Position numbers and translations under genes: made by a program. 15,129 nt of DNA from Candidatus Zixiibacteriota bacterium (GTDB lineage: Bacteria > Zixibacteria > MSB-5A5 > CAIYYT01). Positions within the stretch are counted from its first letter, which is position 1. Every line of letters begins with the position of its first letter. The notes beneath the pieces are model-generated. The model searched no databases, was not told the origin of the DNA, and saw only the letters and a program-made list of their open reading frames with translations. Positions 6,614 through 13,270 of this stretch are shown piece by piece. The stretch spans positions 1 through 15,129 of the forward strand of contig JAPLUP010000551.1 in NCBI GenBank assembly GCA_026397575.1, written 5' to 3'.

Positions 6614-8657
6614 ACCATGTCTCTCGATCAACATCAAAAGAGTGAATTGACGGCCTTAAAGAGTGCTTCAAATCGGTCCAGCGTGCCACTATCCAGTTTG
6701 GCTGGTGGCTTACTTGCAAATTGTGAAGCTACGGTGAAGTGATTGAAGCCGCCGCTGGGCCGAATCTCAATCCGCTTATCTGCAAGGTATCTTTCAAGAC
6801 GATCGATAATGCGGTCACCCGGGGGGAGAACGTTTTCGTTGATATCCACACCGTTAAGCTGTTTGGCAAATGCACTATTGAAGTACTGAAGGTACAGTTT
6901 TTCAGGCAAGAGATCCTCTGTGTCAGTGGACTTTCCGCTCTTTCCGATGTTGGCGAGGTCGCGAAACTGTGAGGCATTCAACACTGCCTTGGGTGAGATC
7001 ATGCGTTCCTTAACGAGTTCCATAAGCTTCTGTTCAGGTGCACCGCGATAATCGTGGAGCACCGCAAGCTTCAGACCGCTCGCACCAAGGAGGGCGACAA
7101 AGGTGACAACCTTATCCAGACCTCCTACAGGAACAATCGTCACGTCATTACGCAGACCAGTACGCCCGAGGGCCTCAAGCATTGCGGAAGCGGCCTGAAA
7201 GTAAATGAGTTCAGAAGGTCCCTCGACCAAGAGATTGCGTTCAGAAATGAAAAGATTCTGCGCAATGGTCCAACCAAGCGCCGCCTGTAATGGAAAGATC
7301 GTGTCCGGATCCGAGCCGCTAATATTATCGGAAATGACCGTACCAACCTTGTCCTGATCTTCAATCACCCTAACTTGGTTCAAGCGATCAGAATGCACCA
7401 TGAAGGGTGAGTGGGTCGTGTAGAGAACCTGGTGCTTCTTAGATAAATTGTCAATATAACGCAGGAAATCCGCCTGAGCTAGTGCGTGAAGTGCCAGTCC
7501 AGGTTCATCGAGCAGAAGAATTAGGTCTCGTTGTTTTGCGTCTTGCGTAGCACCGATTTGGTGCTGTACGCTGTCGAACCAGACGAGGAAACTGAAGAAC
7601 CAGATGAATCCACGACTCCGCTGCTGAAATGGCGTGCTAACGCCGCGATGACGACGGTTCTTGATACGAAGGTAGAGATTCGCGCCATTGTTAAATGGAG
7701 CTACGTCATCGGGGTCGGTCTTAATGTCAACTTCTACCTCTAAATTCTCATTCTGCTTCCAAAACTCCATGATTTGGTCAGTAAGATTGATTGAAACCCC
7801 TTCGATCTTAGCTTTAAGCTGCTCGTAGCCTCCAGGCTTCGTAAAATCAGCGATCGTGATGTCTGCCATCCGCAGAAGGGCGTTTACTGCAAGGTGCTTT
7901 GGCTCAAGGTGTTTTGCATCACTCTTGGCCTGCTCTATGCGACTGGCCAAGTCTGCAAGGTTCATCTTACTTGGCAGTAGGTCATAGTCGCTGAAGTAGA
8001 GGAACTTCGGAACTCTCGGCTTGAGCCACTCCCATACCTCACATTGAATGACGGAATCCCATTTCGTTTTTGCAATTCGCGCGTTTACAGTTGCGAGAAA
8101 AGCCTTGTCTTCTTCTGTGAGACTGATGTCTTCTAGGAGGCTCGGAATGCCGCGTAGAGAAGTAGCCTTCTTGAGTGCCGTCTGGGCGTCGGTACTTAAG
8201 CTTGATTCGGCGAGCAGCGACTTAAGAACTGGTGTCTCGTCGACGCTAATACCGATGTGTCCTGTGTTGTCGTATTTGTGTGTAAGCGAAAATTGGAAAT
8301 CGGGTTTTAGCTTGGTTTGTAGCGCTCCGTTCACCTCGGTGACTTCTTCACCGTCCAGACAGTAGGTCAGCGCAGTGACCTCTGCAGGTTTTGTCTTATG
8401 CACCTTCAAGTATACTGGGAGGTCCTTTCTTGGATAGTCGTCGACAGGGTCGAATCGAGCGAACTCCAGCGCATCATCGGACTTTTGCAAGGCCTGAAGA
8501 AAAATTGTCTTTCCAGCTTCGTTTTTTCCAACGAGGACTGTGACTTCCTTGTCAATCATCACCGTCTGAGGGTTGTTGATGGACTTGAATGGACCGACCT
8601 TAGCCGACACAAGAAGCATCTTGTTCCTCCTTCATGGTAATTCCTAACCGCGCCTAA
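6550..8657 (-). mobile_element. Putative integron-type gene cassette carrying the OLD nuclease
   Basis: On the minus strand the unit runs from TTAGGC (8657, just after the G of GTTAGGC) through a 38-nt leader, the OLD gene and the attC-like site to the G at 6550: 2108 bp in all. It contains one gene in the orientation attC requires and no obvious internal promoter, both usual for cassettes. It is long for a cassette. No integron integrase or second attC is in the window, so this would be a lone insertion at a secondary G|TT site rather than an array. An alternative is an unrelated element with 9-bp terminal inverted repeats. Confidence 0.45.
6634..8619 (-). CDS. OLD-family ATP-dependent endonuclease (ABC-type ATPase plus TOPRIM)
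   Basis: 661 residues. The N-terminal SMC/ABC-like ATPase has Walker A GKNEAGKT (31-38), a signature-like segment QRSRGFIWFF (333-342), Walker B LILLLDEPG (366-374) and the H-loop TTHSPFMVH (401-409). The C-terminal TOPRIM nuclease domain has LLVEGPSE with E466, then VLHDYRG with D523, and the family-typical DTEDLLPEKLY (566-576). The second Asp of the usual DxD is Arg here (R525). OLD nucleases are known as phage-borne morons (P2 Old) and as defence effectors related to GajA, so a role in excluding other phages is the best inference. The ATG at 8619 follows AAGGAGG by 7 nt. It opposes the structural genes, is visibly more AT-rich than they are, and is bracketed by integron-like ends. Confidence 0.9.
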   Translation of the reverse strand: MLLVSAKVGPFKSINNPQTVMIDKEVTVLVGKNEAGKTIFLQALQKSDDALEFARFDPVDDYPRKDLPVYLKVHKTKPAEVTALTYCLDGEEVTEVNGALQTKLKPDFQFSLTHKYDNTGHIGISVDETPVLKSLLAESSLSTDAQTALKKATSLRGIPSLLEDISLTEEDKAFLATVNARIAKTKWDSVIQCEVWEWLKPRVPKFLYFSDYDLLPSKMNLADLASRIEQAKSDAKHLEPKHLAVNALLRMADITIADFTKPGGYEQLKAKIEGVSINLTDQIMEFWKQNENLEVEVDIKTDPDDVAPFNNGANLYLRIKNRRHRGVSTPFQQRSRGFIWFFSFLVWFDSVQHQIGATQDAKQRDLILLLDEPGLALHALAQADFLRYIDNLSKKHQVLYTTHSPFMVHSDRLNQVRVIEDQDKVGTVISDNISGSDPDTIFPLQAALGWTIAQNLFISERNLLVEGPSELIYFQAASAMLEALGRTGLRNDVTIVPVGGLDKVVTFVALLGASGLKLAVLHDYRGAPEQKLMELVKERMISPKAVLNASQFRDLANIGKSGKSTDTEDLLPEKLYLQYFNSAFAKQLNGVDINENVLPPGDRIIDRLERYLADKRIEIRPSGGFNHFTVASQFASKPPAKLDSGTLDRFEALFKAVNSLF

Positions 8658-8663
8658 CTTCTC

Positions 8664-8671
8664 TATATATA
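8664..8671 (-). promoter_or_regulatory. TATATATA -10 box at the edge of the OLD cassette
   Basis: On the minus strand TATATATA (8671-8664) lies 5 nt before the G of GTTAGGC, putting the transcription start at about the cassette boundary. No good -35 is found at 16-18 nt. It lies outside the proposed cassette, so it would be a resident promoter now driving OLD. Confidence 0.4.
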
Positions 8672-8941
8672 GTTTCCAGACAAACCCATTGACGGGTTCT
8701 GCTTTCAGATAACACGCCGCTTCGTATCTCACTATCGTCTCAAGTTCTGCAATAGCCCTTGTAACCAATATGCGAGCATTCTCCCTGCAAGTCAATCACA
8801 AATCGTCAAACCCATTGGGACCTATGACCAAACGCGCCCGCACAAACCCGATCATTTCCCTCAGAATTGTAGTGCCATTGTAGATAAATCACGAGGTCCC
8901 CCAGTTAGTGAGAGCATGGAAACCACTCGACTGGAGGAATC
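8672..8941. other. Divergent intergenic region between OLD and the capsid operon
   Basis: No gene is supported here. It contains an 11-bp direct repeat CAAACCCATTG (8681-8691 and 8807-8817) plus a shorter CAAACCC at 8843-8849, which could be repeated operator sites. AACCC/GGGTT around 8683-8698 forms a small hairpin. The 10-mer TTGTAGTGCC (8867-8876) also occurs upstream of the portal gene (2922-2931). A strong plus-strand promoter was not identified. The region ends with GGAGG (8933-8937) for the protease gene. Confidence 0.4.
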
Positions 8942-10729
8942 GTGGAAAAACTGATAGGCGCGTTATCAATAACCACCGCCTGCGAGACGGCGGAAGAAAA
9001 ACAGCAACTTGTCGATGAAATCAACCGCGTGGCGCAACCACCGCAGCCGGTTACGGTTGACACCGTCTATATCGGTCTGCTGCATGCGGCATCCAATGAA
9101 ATCAACCTTCAAGGTGGCTGTTTCGAAGCTGCCGAGTTGACACAGTTGTCACAGCTTATCGTCGATGCGCCGGTAATGGTGGGGCATCAGAAGCAGGAAC
9201 TGCCGATCGGGCGCGTGTTTAGGGGGGAAGTTGTCCATCGCAATGGTGTCCCGTGGTTGCAGGCATATTTCTACTGGCACCGCGATCAGCGCGATGCCGA
9301 CGCGCTTAAGGCCGGCATCGATGCCGGCATCTATAAGGAATGTTCCCTCGGGTTCCTTTACGGTAAGCCGGAGTGCAACATCTGTCGCGAAGACATGCGG
9401 CACTGCCGGCACCGACCCAACGAAGTCGTGCGGCTTGGTGGTCGGGATGTGCGGGCGTTCTACTATTACAAGCAGATTGAGAAAGTGCTGGAGGTGTCAC
9501 TCGTCTATCGTGGCGCCGTGCCCGGCACACGTGTCAGCACGCTCGCCGTCAACGCCAACGAATCCGTCAGCGGCGATACCTTCTGGCGTTCGCATGCCGA
9601 AGTTGCTTTCGATCTCGCGCAAATCAAAACACCGCTAGCTGAGGTGCTGATTGAACCGTTGTATCACGGCATCTGGCTCGATATCAGATTCGACGGCGAC
9701 AAGCTCATGGCAACTGCGCCTGACGGTACGACTTATCACCACCCGATCCTCGACGAACTTCCCCATTGCACCGATGCCACCGATTTCCGGGTGGTGGCGC
9801 AATTGCTTCCCGTCAAAGGCGCGAGTCGTTTGCCGCTGGAGACTTTGAGACGCAGACAGGATGGAAGGGGACTCCCGCGCTGTCGTTTGAGTCTGATCGA
9901 CGTGCTGCATCTGGATGGTGTCGATCTGCAGCATACTCCGCTTGCCGAACGCAAAGCGATTCTGACAGAGAGATTTTCGCGTACGAATGCGATTGCGCCA
10001 ATACCGCACTACCGCTGCCGATTTGTCGATTTGCAGGAGAAGGCTTACCGTAAGGGGAGCGGTGAAGGTCTGCGGATCATTGATCTCTCAAGCGAGCAAG
10101 ACAACCCTGTCTTTGAGATTCGCCACAAGCAACAGGTGCGCGGTAGAGTTGAAGTCGAACCTCGGGCCGATGGCGGCAGTGTTTTCAGCATCATTTTCGA
10201 CGACGCCAGTGCCGGATCGCACTTCCGCCTGATTGGAGCCAACGGTCTGAGCGCCGGCGACATAGTCTGGGCGATGCCGGACGAACATCACGCCAATCGG
10301 TTCCGATACATCGACACTTGTTTTGGCGACAGCGCTACCGACTCCGCTTCCGTCGTGACCGCGTTGCTGTCTTCCCGGACTGCGCAGACCTTCCGACTTC
10401 TGGTCGACAGTCACGGTGACTACTGGTTGGAGTTGCATCATCGCCTCGGTGTCAAAGTCGCCGCTATGCGCGGTGGTAACCCAACGATGATTGCGGGCAC
10501 TCGCCGACTCGCCTGCGAACCGGTCGATTTGCACAATCCAACAAACCGTCCTCACGGCAAGGTAGCCTTGGTTGATTGTGGGAAAATAGCCGCGTTGCAC
10601 GAAACGTCGACCGGACGCACTTTGCTGTCATTGGCCGGTGCAGCGTTGCATGGGGACTACGTTATCGAACCGATCCGATTCGGGACGAAGATGGCCTGGC
10701 TATTCGGCAAAACCAGAAAGAGCGAATGA
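8942..10729 (+). CDS. Prohead protease fused to degenerate DNA-ligase-like and LigD phosphoesterase-like domains
   Basis: 595 residues; GTG start with GGAGG 4 nt upstream. Residues ~40-200 match HK97-type prohead serine proteases: H81 in PVMVGHQ, S135 in YKECSLGF, and the closing LEVSLVYRGAVPGTRV. A Cys/His cluster (C145, C148, H154, C155, H157) sits inside this domain and may bind metal. Residues ~215-385 follow ATP-dependent DNA ligase order: EPLYHGIWLDI (motif I, usually ExKxDG), FRVVAQL (motif III, usually DGE), LRRR, IDVLHLDGVDL...PLAERKAIL (319-341, very ligase-like) and EGLRIIDL (motif IV). Residues ~470-592 resemble the LigD 3'-phosphoesterase domain: TFRLLVD, RLACEPVD, GKVALVDCGK, and LAGAALHGDY...AWLFGKTRK. 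Catalytic residues of both added domains are changed (L240 for the ligase Lys). Expected role: cleaving scaffold and capsid parts inside the prohead; the fused domains may bind DNA or act as scaffold. Confidence 0.8.
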   Translation: MEKLIGALSITTACETAEEKQQLVDEINRVAQPPQPVTVDTVYIGLLHAASNEINLQGGCFEAAELTQLSQLIVDAPVMVGHQKQELPIGRVFRGEVVHRNGVPWLQAYFYWHRDQRDADALKAGIDAGIYKECSLGFLYGKPECNICREDMRHCRHRPNEVVRLGGRDVRAFYYYKQIEKVLEVSLVYRGAVPGTRVSTLAVNANESVSGDTFWRSHAEVAFDLAQIKTPLAEVLIEPLYHGIWLDIRFDGDKLMATAPDGTTYHHPILDELPHCTDATDFRVVAQLLPVKGASRLPLETLRRRQDGRGLPRCRLSLIDVLHLDGVDLQHTPLAERKAILTERFSRTNAIAPIPHYRCRFVDLQEKAYRKGSGEGLRIIDLSSEQDNPVFEIRHKQQVRGRVEVEPRADGGSVFSIIFDDASAGSHFRLIGANGLSAGDIVWAMPDEHHANRFRYIDTCFGDSATDSASVVTALLSSRTAQTFRLLVDSHGDYWLELHHRLGVKVAAMRGGNPTMIAGTRRLACEPVDLHNPTNRPHGKVALVDCGKIAALHETSTGRTLLSLAGAALHGDYVIEPIRFGTKMAWLFGKTRKSE

Positions 10730-10730
10730 C

Positions 10731-11042
10731 ATGAGTGAGGCAAGCAACACCAATGGCAGAAGCGAGCTTTTCCGCAAAGAGGGGCTGCTACGATTCTTAG
10801 TGGGACTGATTGTGACCGTGGCGGGAATTGTCACCGCCTACCATGCCACGATCTATGGACTCAAGACGGAGATTGCTGCCAAGGCCGATGTCGCGGTCGT
10901 GACGATGATCGATAACCGCCTGATTCACATCGAGGCAATCCTCACGGAGCGGGTTGTTACTAAGACCGAGTTGCAGCAGGTGCGCGACGATTTGCACCGG
11001 CAGCTACTCACCATTGAAGCAAAACTGCAAATGCTACCCTAA
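10731..11042 (+). CDS. Small membrane-anchored coiled-coil protein
   Basis: 103 residues from the ATG at 10731, which starts 1 nt after the protease-fusion stop; this tight coupling favours it over an upstream in-frame ATG inside that gene. A polar N-terminus (1-18) precedes one transmembrane helix (about 19-43, LLRFLVGLIVTVAGIVTAY) and a helical, coiled-coil-like tail (about 60-103) with heptad-like Leu/Ile/Val spacing. No family recognised. Topology resembles small holin-associated or spanin-like accessory proteins. Placement between protease and capsid genes is unusual for lysis functions, so an alternative is a membrane tether for the assembling prohead. Confidence 0.65.
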   Translation: MSEASNTNGRSELFRKEGLLRFLVGLIVTVAGIVTAYHATIYGLKTEIAAKADVAVVTMIDNRLIHIEAILTERVVTKTELQQVRDDLHRQLLTIEAKLQMLP

Positions 11043-11053
11043 TGGGAGGAATC

Positions 11054-11449
11054 ATGGATTACACGAAGCTATTTGAATCACTGGCGCAAACCGCCGAGCA
11101 GCTCAGGCAAATGCGCATCGAAGAAATCGATTTTGCGCAACTGGCTACGGAATTGGAAAACGTCGGCGCCGCCCTGCAATCACTACAGGCGCGCGCCGTC
11201 ATCGCCGATCAGTTGCTGCAGCTGTTCAAGGACGAACTTTGCAGCAAGTCGCGAGCGGTGGCGAAGCTCACCAGCGGTTCAAGCGAATTGGTTGAACGAC
11301 TGATTAATGCCGACACGACTGATCTCGCGGACCTACAGCGCATCAAACATGACATTGAAACCGAATTCGACCGAGTCTTCTCCCGCAAGCTTACAGAGCC
11401 GACAGGTGCGGCCGCCGGGGGAGAAAAGCCGGACGAATTCAAAATCTGA
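11054..11449 (+). CDS. Small all-helical head-module protein (possible scaffold or accessory)
   Basis: 131 residues from the ATG at 11054, chosen because GGAGG (11045-11049) lies 4 nt before it; an in-frame ATG 12 nt earlier overlaps the preceding stop and would place the ribosome site inside the gene. The sequence is helix-rich throughout (FESLAQTAEQLRQMRIEEID; LATELENVGAALQSLQARA) and ends in a Gly/Ala-rich acidic tail. No family recognised. Position just before the decoration and capsid genes, together with the helical character, suggests a scaffold-like role. The leader GGAGGAATC is identical to that of the protease-fusion gene. Confidence 0.6.
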   Translation: MDYTKLFESLAQTAEQLRQMRIEEIDFAQLATELENVGAALQSLQARAVIADQLLQLFKDELCSKSRAVAKLTSGSSELVERLINADTTDLADLQRIKHDIETEFDRVFSRKLTEPTGAAAGGEKPDEFKI

Positions 11450-11452
11450 GAG

Positions 11453-11510
11453 GATGCCTTCGCCAGTTGCTGCCGCACTGCGGTGCAGTGACTTGTTCGG
11501 GAAGGGCATC
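11453..11510 (+). other. Structured intergenic hairpin before the decoration-protein gene
   Basis: An outer stem GATGCC-TTC (11453-11461) pairs with GAA-G-GGCATC (11501-11510, one bulged G). An inner hairpin CACTGC-GGT-GCAGTG (11476-11490) is perfect. No T-run follows, so it is more likely an RNA processing, stability or partial attenuation site between the helical protein and the highly expressed decoration/capsid pair than a full terminator. Confidence 0.45.
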
Positions 11511-11541
11511 GTGAACAAAACGACAAAACGAAAGGAAAATC

Positions 11542-11964
11542 ATGGGAGTACGTGACCAAAACCTCGAAGCAACCGGCGCAGTCTACTTGACCTTCGAAAT
11601 CTCGCAGACTGCCGGTGTAGACGATCTCAAAGACAGCGATATCGGCAAAGCGGTGCAGTTGGCATCAAGCAACCGCGTGAAAGCGACGACTGACGGAGCG
11701 CTGTTGCTCGGCAAGCTGGTCGCATTGACGCAGACTGACGCCGACAATGGCAGGCGCAAGGCAACGGTGCAAGTGGCTGGCGTGATGACACTGGGAATCA
11801 GCGCCACCTATCCGGTTACCGGCAACCGGGTAACAGGCGCCGCCAGTGGCAAGGTCAAACAGGCGCCAGTTCTGACCGGCTACGATCCCGCCGGTGGCAA
11901 TATCGCGCGTGGGATCGTGCTGTCGGTCAACGGGACTAACGATTGCACACTGTTGCTGGATTAA
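11542..11964 (+). CDS. Head decoration / capsid cement protein
   Basis: 140 residues, beta-rich, with the pattern of small capsid-stabilising (cement) proteins encoded just upstream of the major capsid protein: an N-terminal arm, then DIGKAVQLASSNRVKATTDGALLLGKLVAL, KATVQVAGVMTLGIS, and a C-terminal GIVLSVNGTNDCTLLLD. Such proteins bind the outer capsid surface at quasi-threefold positions. The ATG has AAAGGAAAA directly upstream. The call is from pattern plus context; the precise family (DUF2190-like or lambda gpD-like) is not certain. Confidence 0.7.
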   Translation: MGVRDQNLEATGAVYLTFEISQTAGVDDLKDSDIGKAVQLASSNRVKATTDGALLLGKLVALTQTDADNGRRKATVQVAGVMTLGISATYPVTGNRVTGAASGKVKQAPVLTGYDPAGGNIARGIVLSVNGTNDCTLLLD

Positions 11965-11999
11965 CGCCGTCGCTCAGTGGGTAGCGCATGCTGTGAATA

Positions 12000-12017
12000 G
12001 CACATGTCCACATGTGC
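12000..12017. repeat. 18-nt near-perfect palindrome upstream of the capsid gene
   Basis: GCACATGT (12000-12007) and ACATGTGC (12010-12017) are exact inverted copies around CC. It lies 53 nt before the major capsid start. It may act as a hairpin or as a protein-binding site; no T-run follows. Confidence 0.4.
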
Positions 12018-12070
12018 CACACCAAAGATCACAAACAGGCAGCCGCACAAGGTTGCCCAACGGAGGAAGA

Positions 12071-13216
12071 ATGGAATTAGAAAACTTGAAACAAATACCG
12101 GAGACGTTCTGGAATTTCGCCTCGCTTGAAAGTGAGATCGGGATGTCAGGCAAAGGAAACGAATTGGCTGGAAAAGAAGGCAGGTTGACTGGCGTCGATC
12201 TGAGTCGCGCCGGCAAGATCAATGTCACGCGCGAGACCTATCTGGAGGCGCAGTCCAGAGGGCAAAGTCTGACCGAGTTGCTCGAATCGGATGATTATGA
12301 TCCGTCACCGGTGAGTGCACCGCTGGATGCATTCGAGCGCCAGTTGGCGGTGCACGGCATCCGCGTCAATGGCAGGACACCGGATACGGTAGAGAGCTTC
12401 TATCGCTCGGCGGCGTCGTTGATGCCGGAGTTTGTCATGCGTGAGGTGCGCAAGGGAATGGCAATGCGGCCGATCTACAATCAACTGACCGCCGCACAAA
12501 CGGTGATCGGTTCCAATCGCTACTCGCCGCTGTATCTGAGTATTAACTCGGGTGATACGCGGCTTTCACTGCGGCCGATCGGCGAAGGCGCGGAAATCCC
12601 GCAATTCGTGGTTAACGAACAGCAAAAGACTGTTACCGTGCCGGAGTATGGTATCGCGCTGAAGGTCTCCTATCGCACGCTCAGACATCGCACACTGGCG
12701 CAGTTCAAAGTGCTGCTGTGGTATCTCGGCTTCAGGATGCAGACCGACAAAGTCGCCATGCTGGCGGAAGTGATTTTGAACGGCGACGGCAATAGCAACG
12801 CCGCGACGATTCTTAACACGGACGTCTCCGGCACGCTCGACTATGAAGATCTGGTCAAGTTCTGGGCGGAGTTTGCGCCGTTTGAAATGAACACGATTCT
12901 CTGCCACAAGAACAAGATGCGACAGATTCTCACTCTGACTGAGTTTAAGGATCCGCTGGCCGGATTCAAGTTTCAGTCGACCGGGGAGCTGGTGTCTCCG
13001 CTTGGCGCCAAGCTGGTTCGCTGCGATGAGATTTCGTCCGACCTCATCGTCGGCATGGATTCACGATTCGCCGTCGAGGAAGTGATCAGCCAGCCGCTGA
13101 TAGTCGAATATGATCGGATCATCGAACAGAAGTTTGAGGAGGCGGTCATCTCCGAATCAATCGCCTACGCCAAGCTTATCAAAGAAGCAGCGTTGGTGCT
13201 CGACGACACCTTCTAA
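12071..13216 (+). CDS. Major capsid protein (HK97 fold)
   Basis: 381 residues from the ATG at 12071, chosen because GGAGG (12062-12066) is 4 nt upstream; the longer in-frame extension overlaps the decoration gene and encodes unlikely sequence. Residues ~1-110 are polar and helical and could be a scaffolding arm removed by the protease. The HK97-like core follows: MRPIYNQLTAAQTVIG, then LSLRPIGEGAEIPQFVVNEQQKTVTVPEYGIALKVSYR (typical E-loop/P-domain beta strands), a long spine-like helix (RTLAQFKVLLWYLGFRMQTDKVAMLAEVIL), and a C-terminal section giving domain-closing strands (GAKLVRCDEISSDLIVGMDSRFAVEEV). It would be the most abundant product of the module. It lies between decoration protein and fibre gene and is followed by a strong hairpin. 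Confidence 0.88.
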   Translation: MELENLKQIPETFWNFASLESEIGMSGKGNELAGKEGRLTGVDLSRAGKINVTRETYLEAQSRGQSLTELLESDDYDPSPVSAPLDAFERQLAVHGIRVNGRTPDTVESFYRSAASLMPEFVMREVRKGMAMRPIYNQLTAAQTVIGSNRYSPLYLSINSGDTRLSLRPIGEGAEIPQFVVNEQQKTVTVPEYGIALKVSYRTLRHRTLAQFKVLLWYLGFRMQTDKVAMLAEVILNGDGNSNAATILNTDVSGTLDYEDLVKFWAEFAPFEMNTILCHKNKMRQILTLTEFKDPLAGFKFQSTGELVSPLGAKLVRCDEISSDLIVGMDSRFAVEEVISQPLIVEYDRIIEQKFEEAVISESIAYAKLIKEAALVLDDTF

Positions 13217-13223
13217 GCTCATG

Positions 13224-13255
13224 GCGGGCTGTCTCGACAACTCGAGACAGCCTGC
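13224..13255 (+). terminator. Strong hairpin after the major capsid gene (partial terminator or processing site)
   Basis: GGCTGTCTCGA (13227-13237) pairs perfectly with TCGAGACAGCC (13242-13252) around a CAAC loop; three further pairs (one G-T) extend it to about 14 bp. It begins 8 nt after the capsid stop and is followed by GCTAGAGAGG with no T-run. It may protect the 3' end of the capsid mRNA or reduce read-through into the fibre gene. Confidence 0.55.
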
Positions 13256-13270
13256 GCTAGAGAGGAAAGC

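Noticed and set aside
8559..8795. 78-residue minus-strand frame overlapping the start of OLD
   Set aside because: It overlaps the strong ribosome site and start of OLD in another frame and crosses the proposed cassette boundary.
10638..10730. Upstream start for the 103-residue membrane protein
   Set aside because: It lies inside the protease-fusion gene and adds an implausible Arg-rich stretch; the ATG at 10731 follows the upstream stop by 1 nt.
11975..12030. tRNA D-arm-like string (GCTCAGTGGGTAGCGC) after the decoration gene
   Set aside because: There is no T-arm (GGTTCGAxTCC), no matching acceptor stem and no 5+7+5 anticodon arm; the D-stem pairs only 3 of 4.
11894..12070. Longer N-terminus for the major capsid protein
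   Set aside because: It would overlap the decoration gene and translate the palindromic leader; the ATG at 12071 has a perfect GGAGG.
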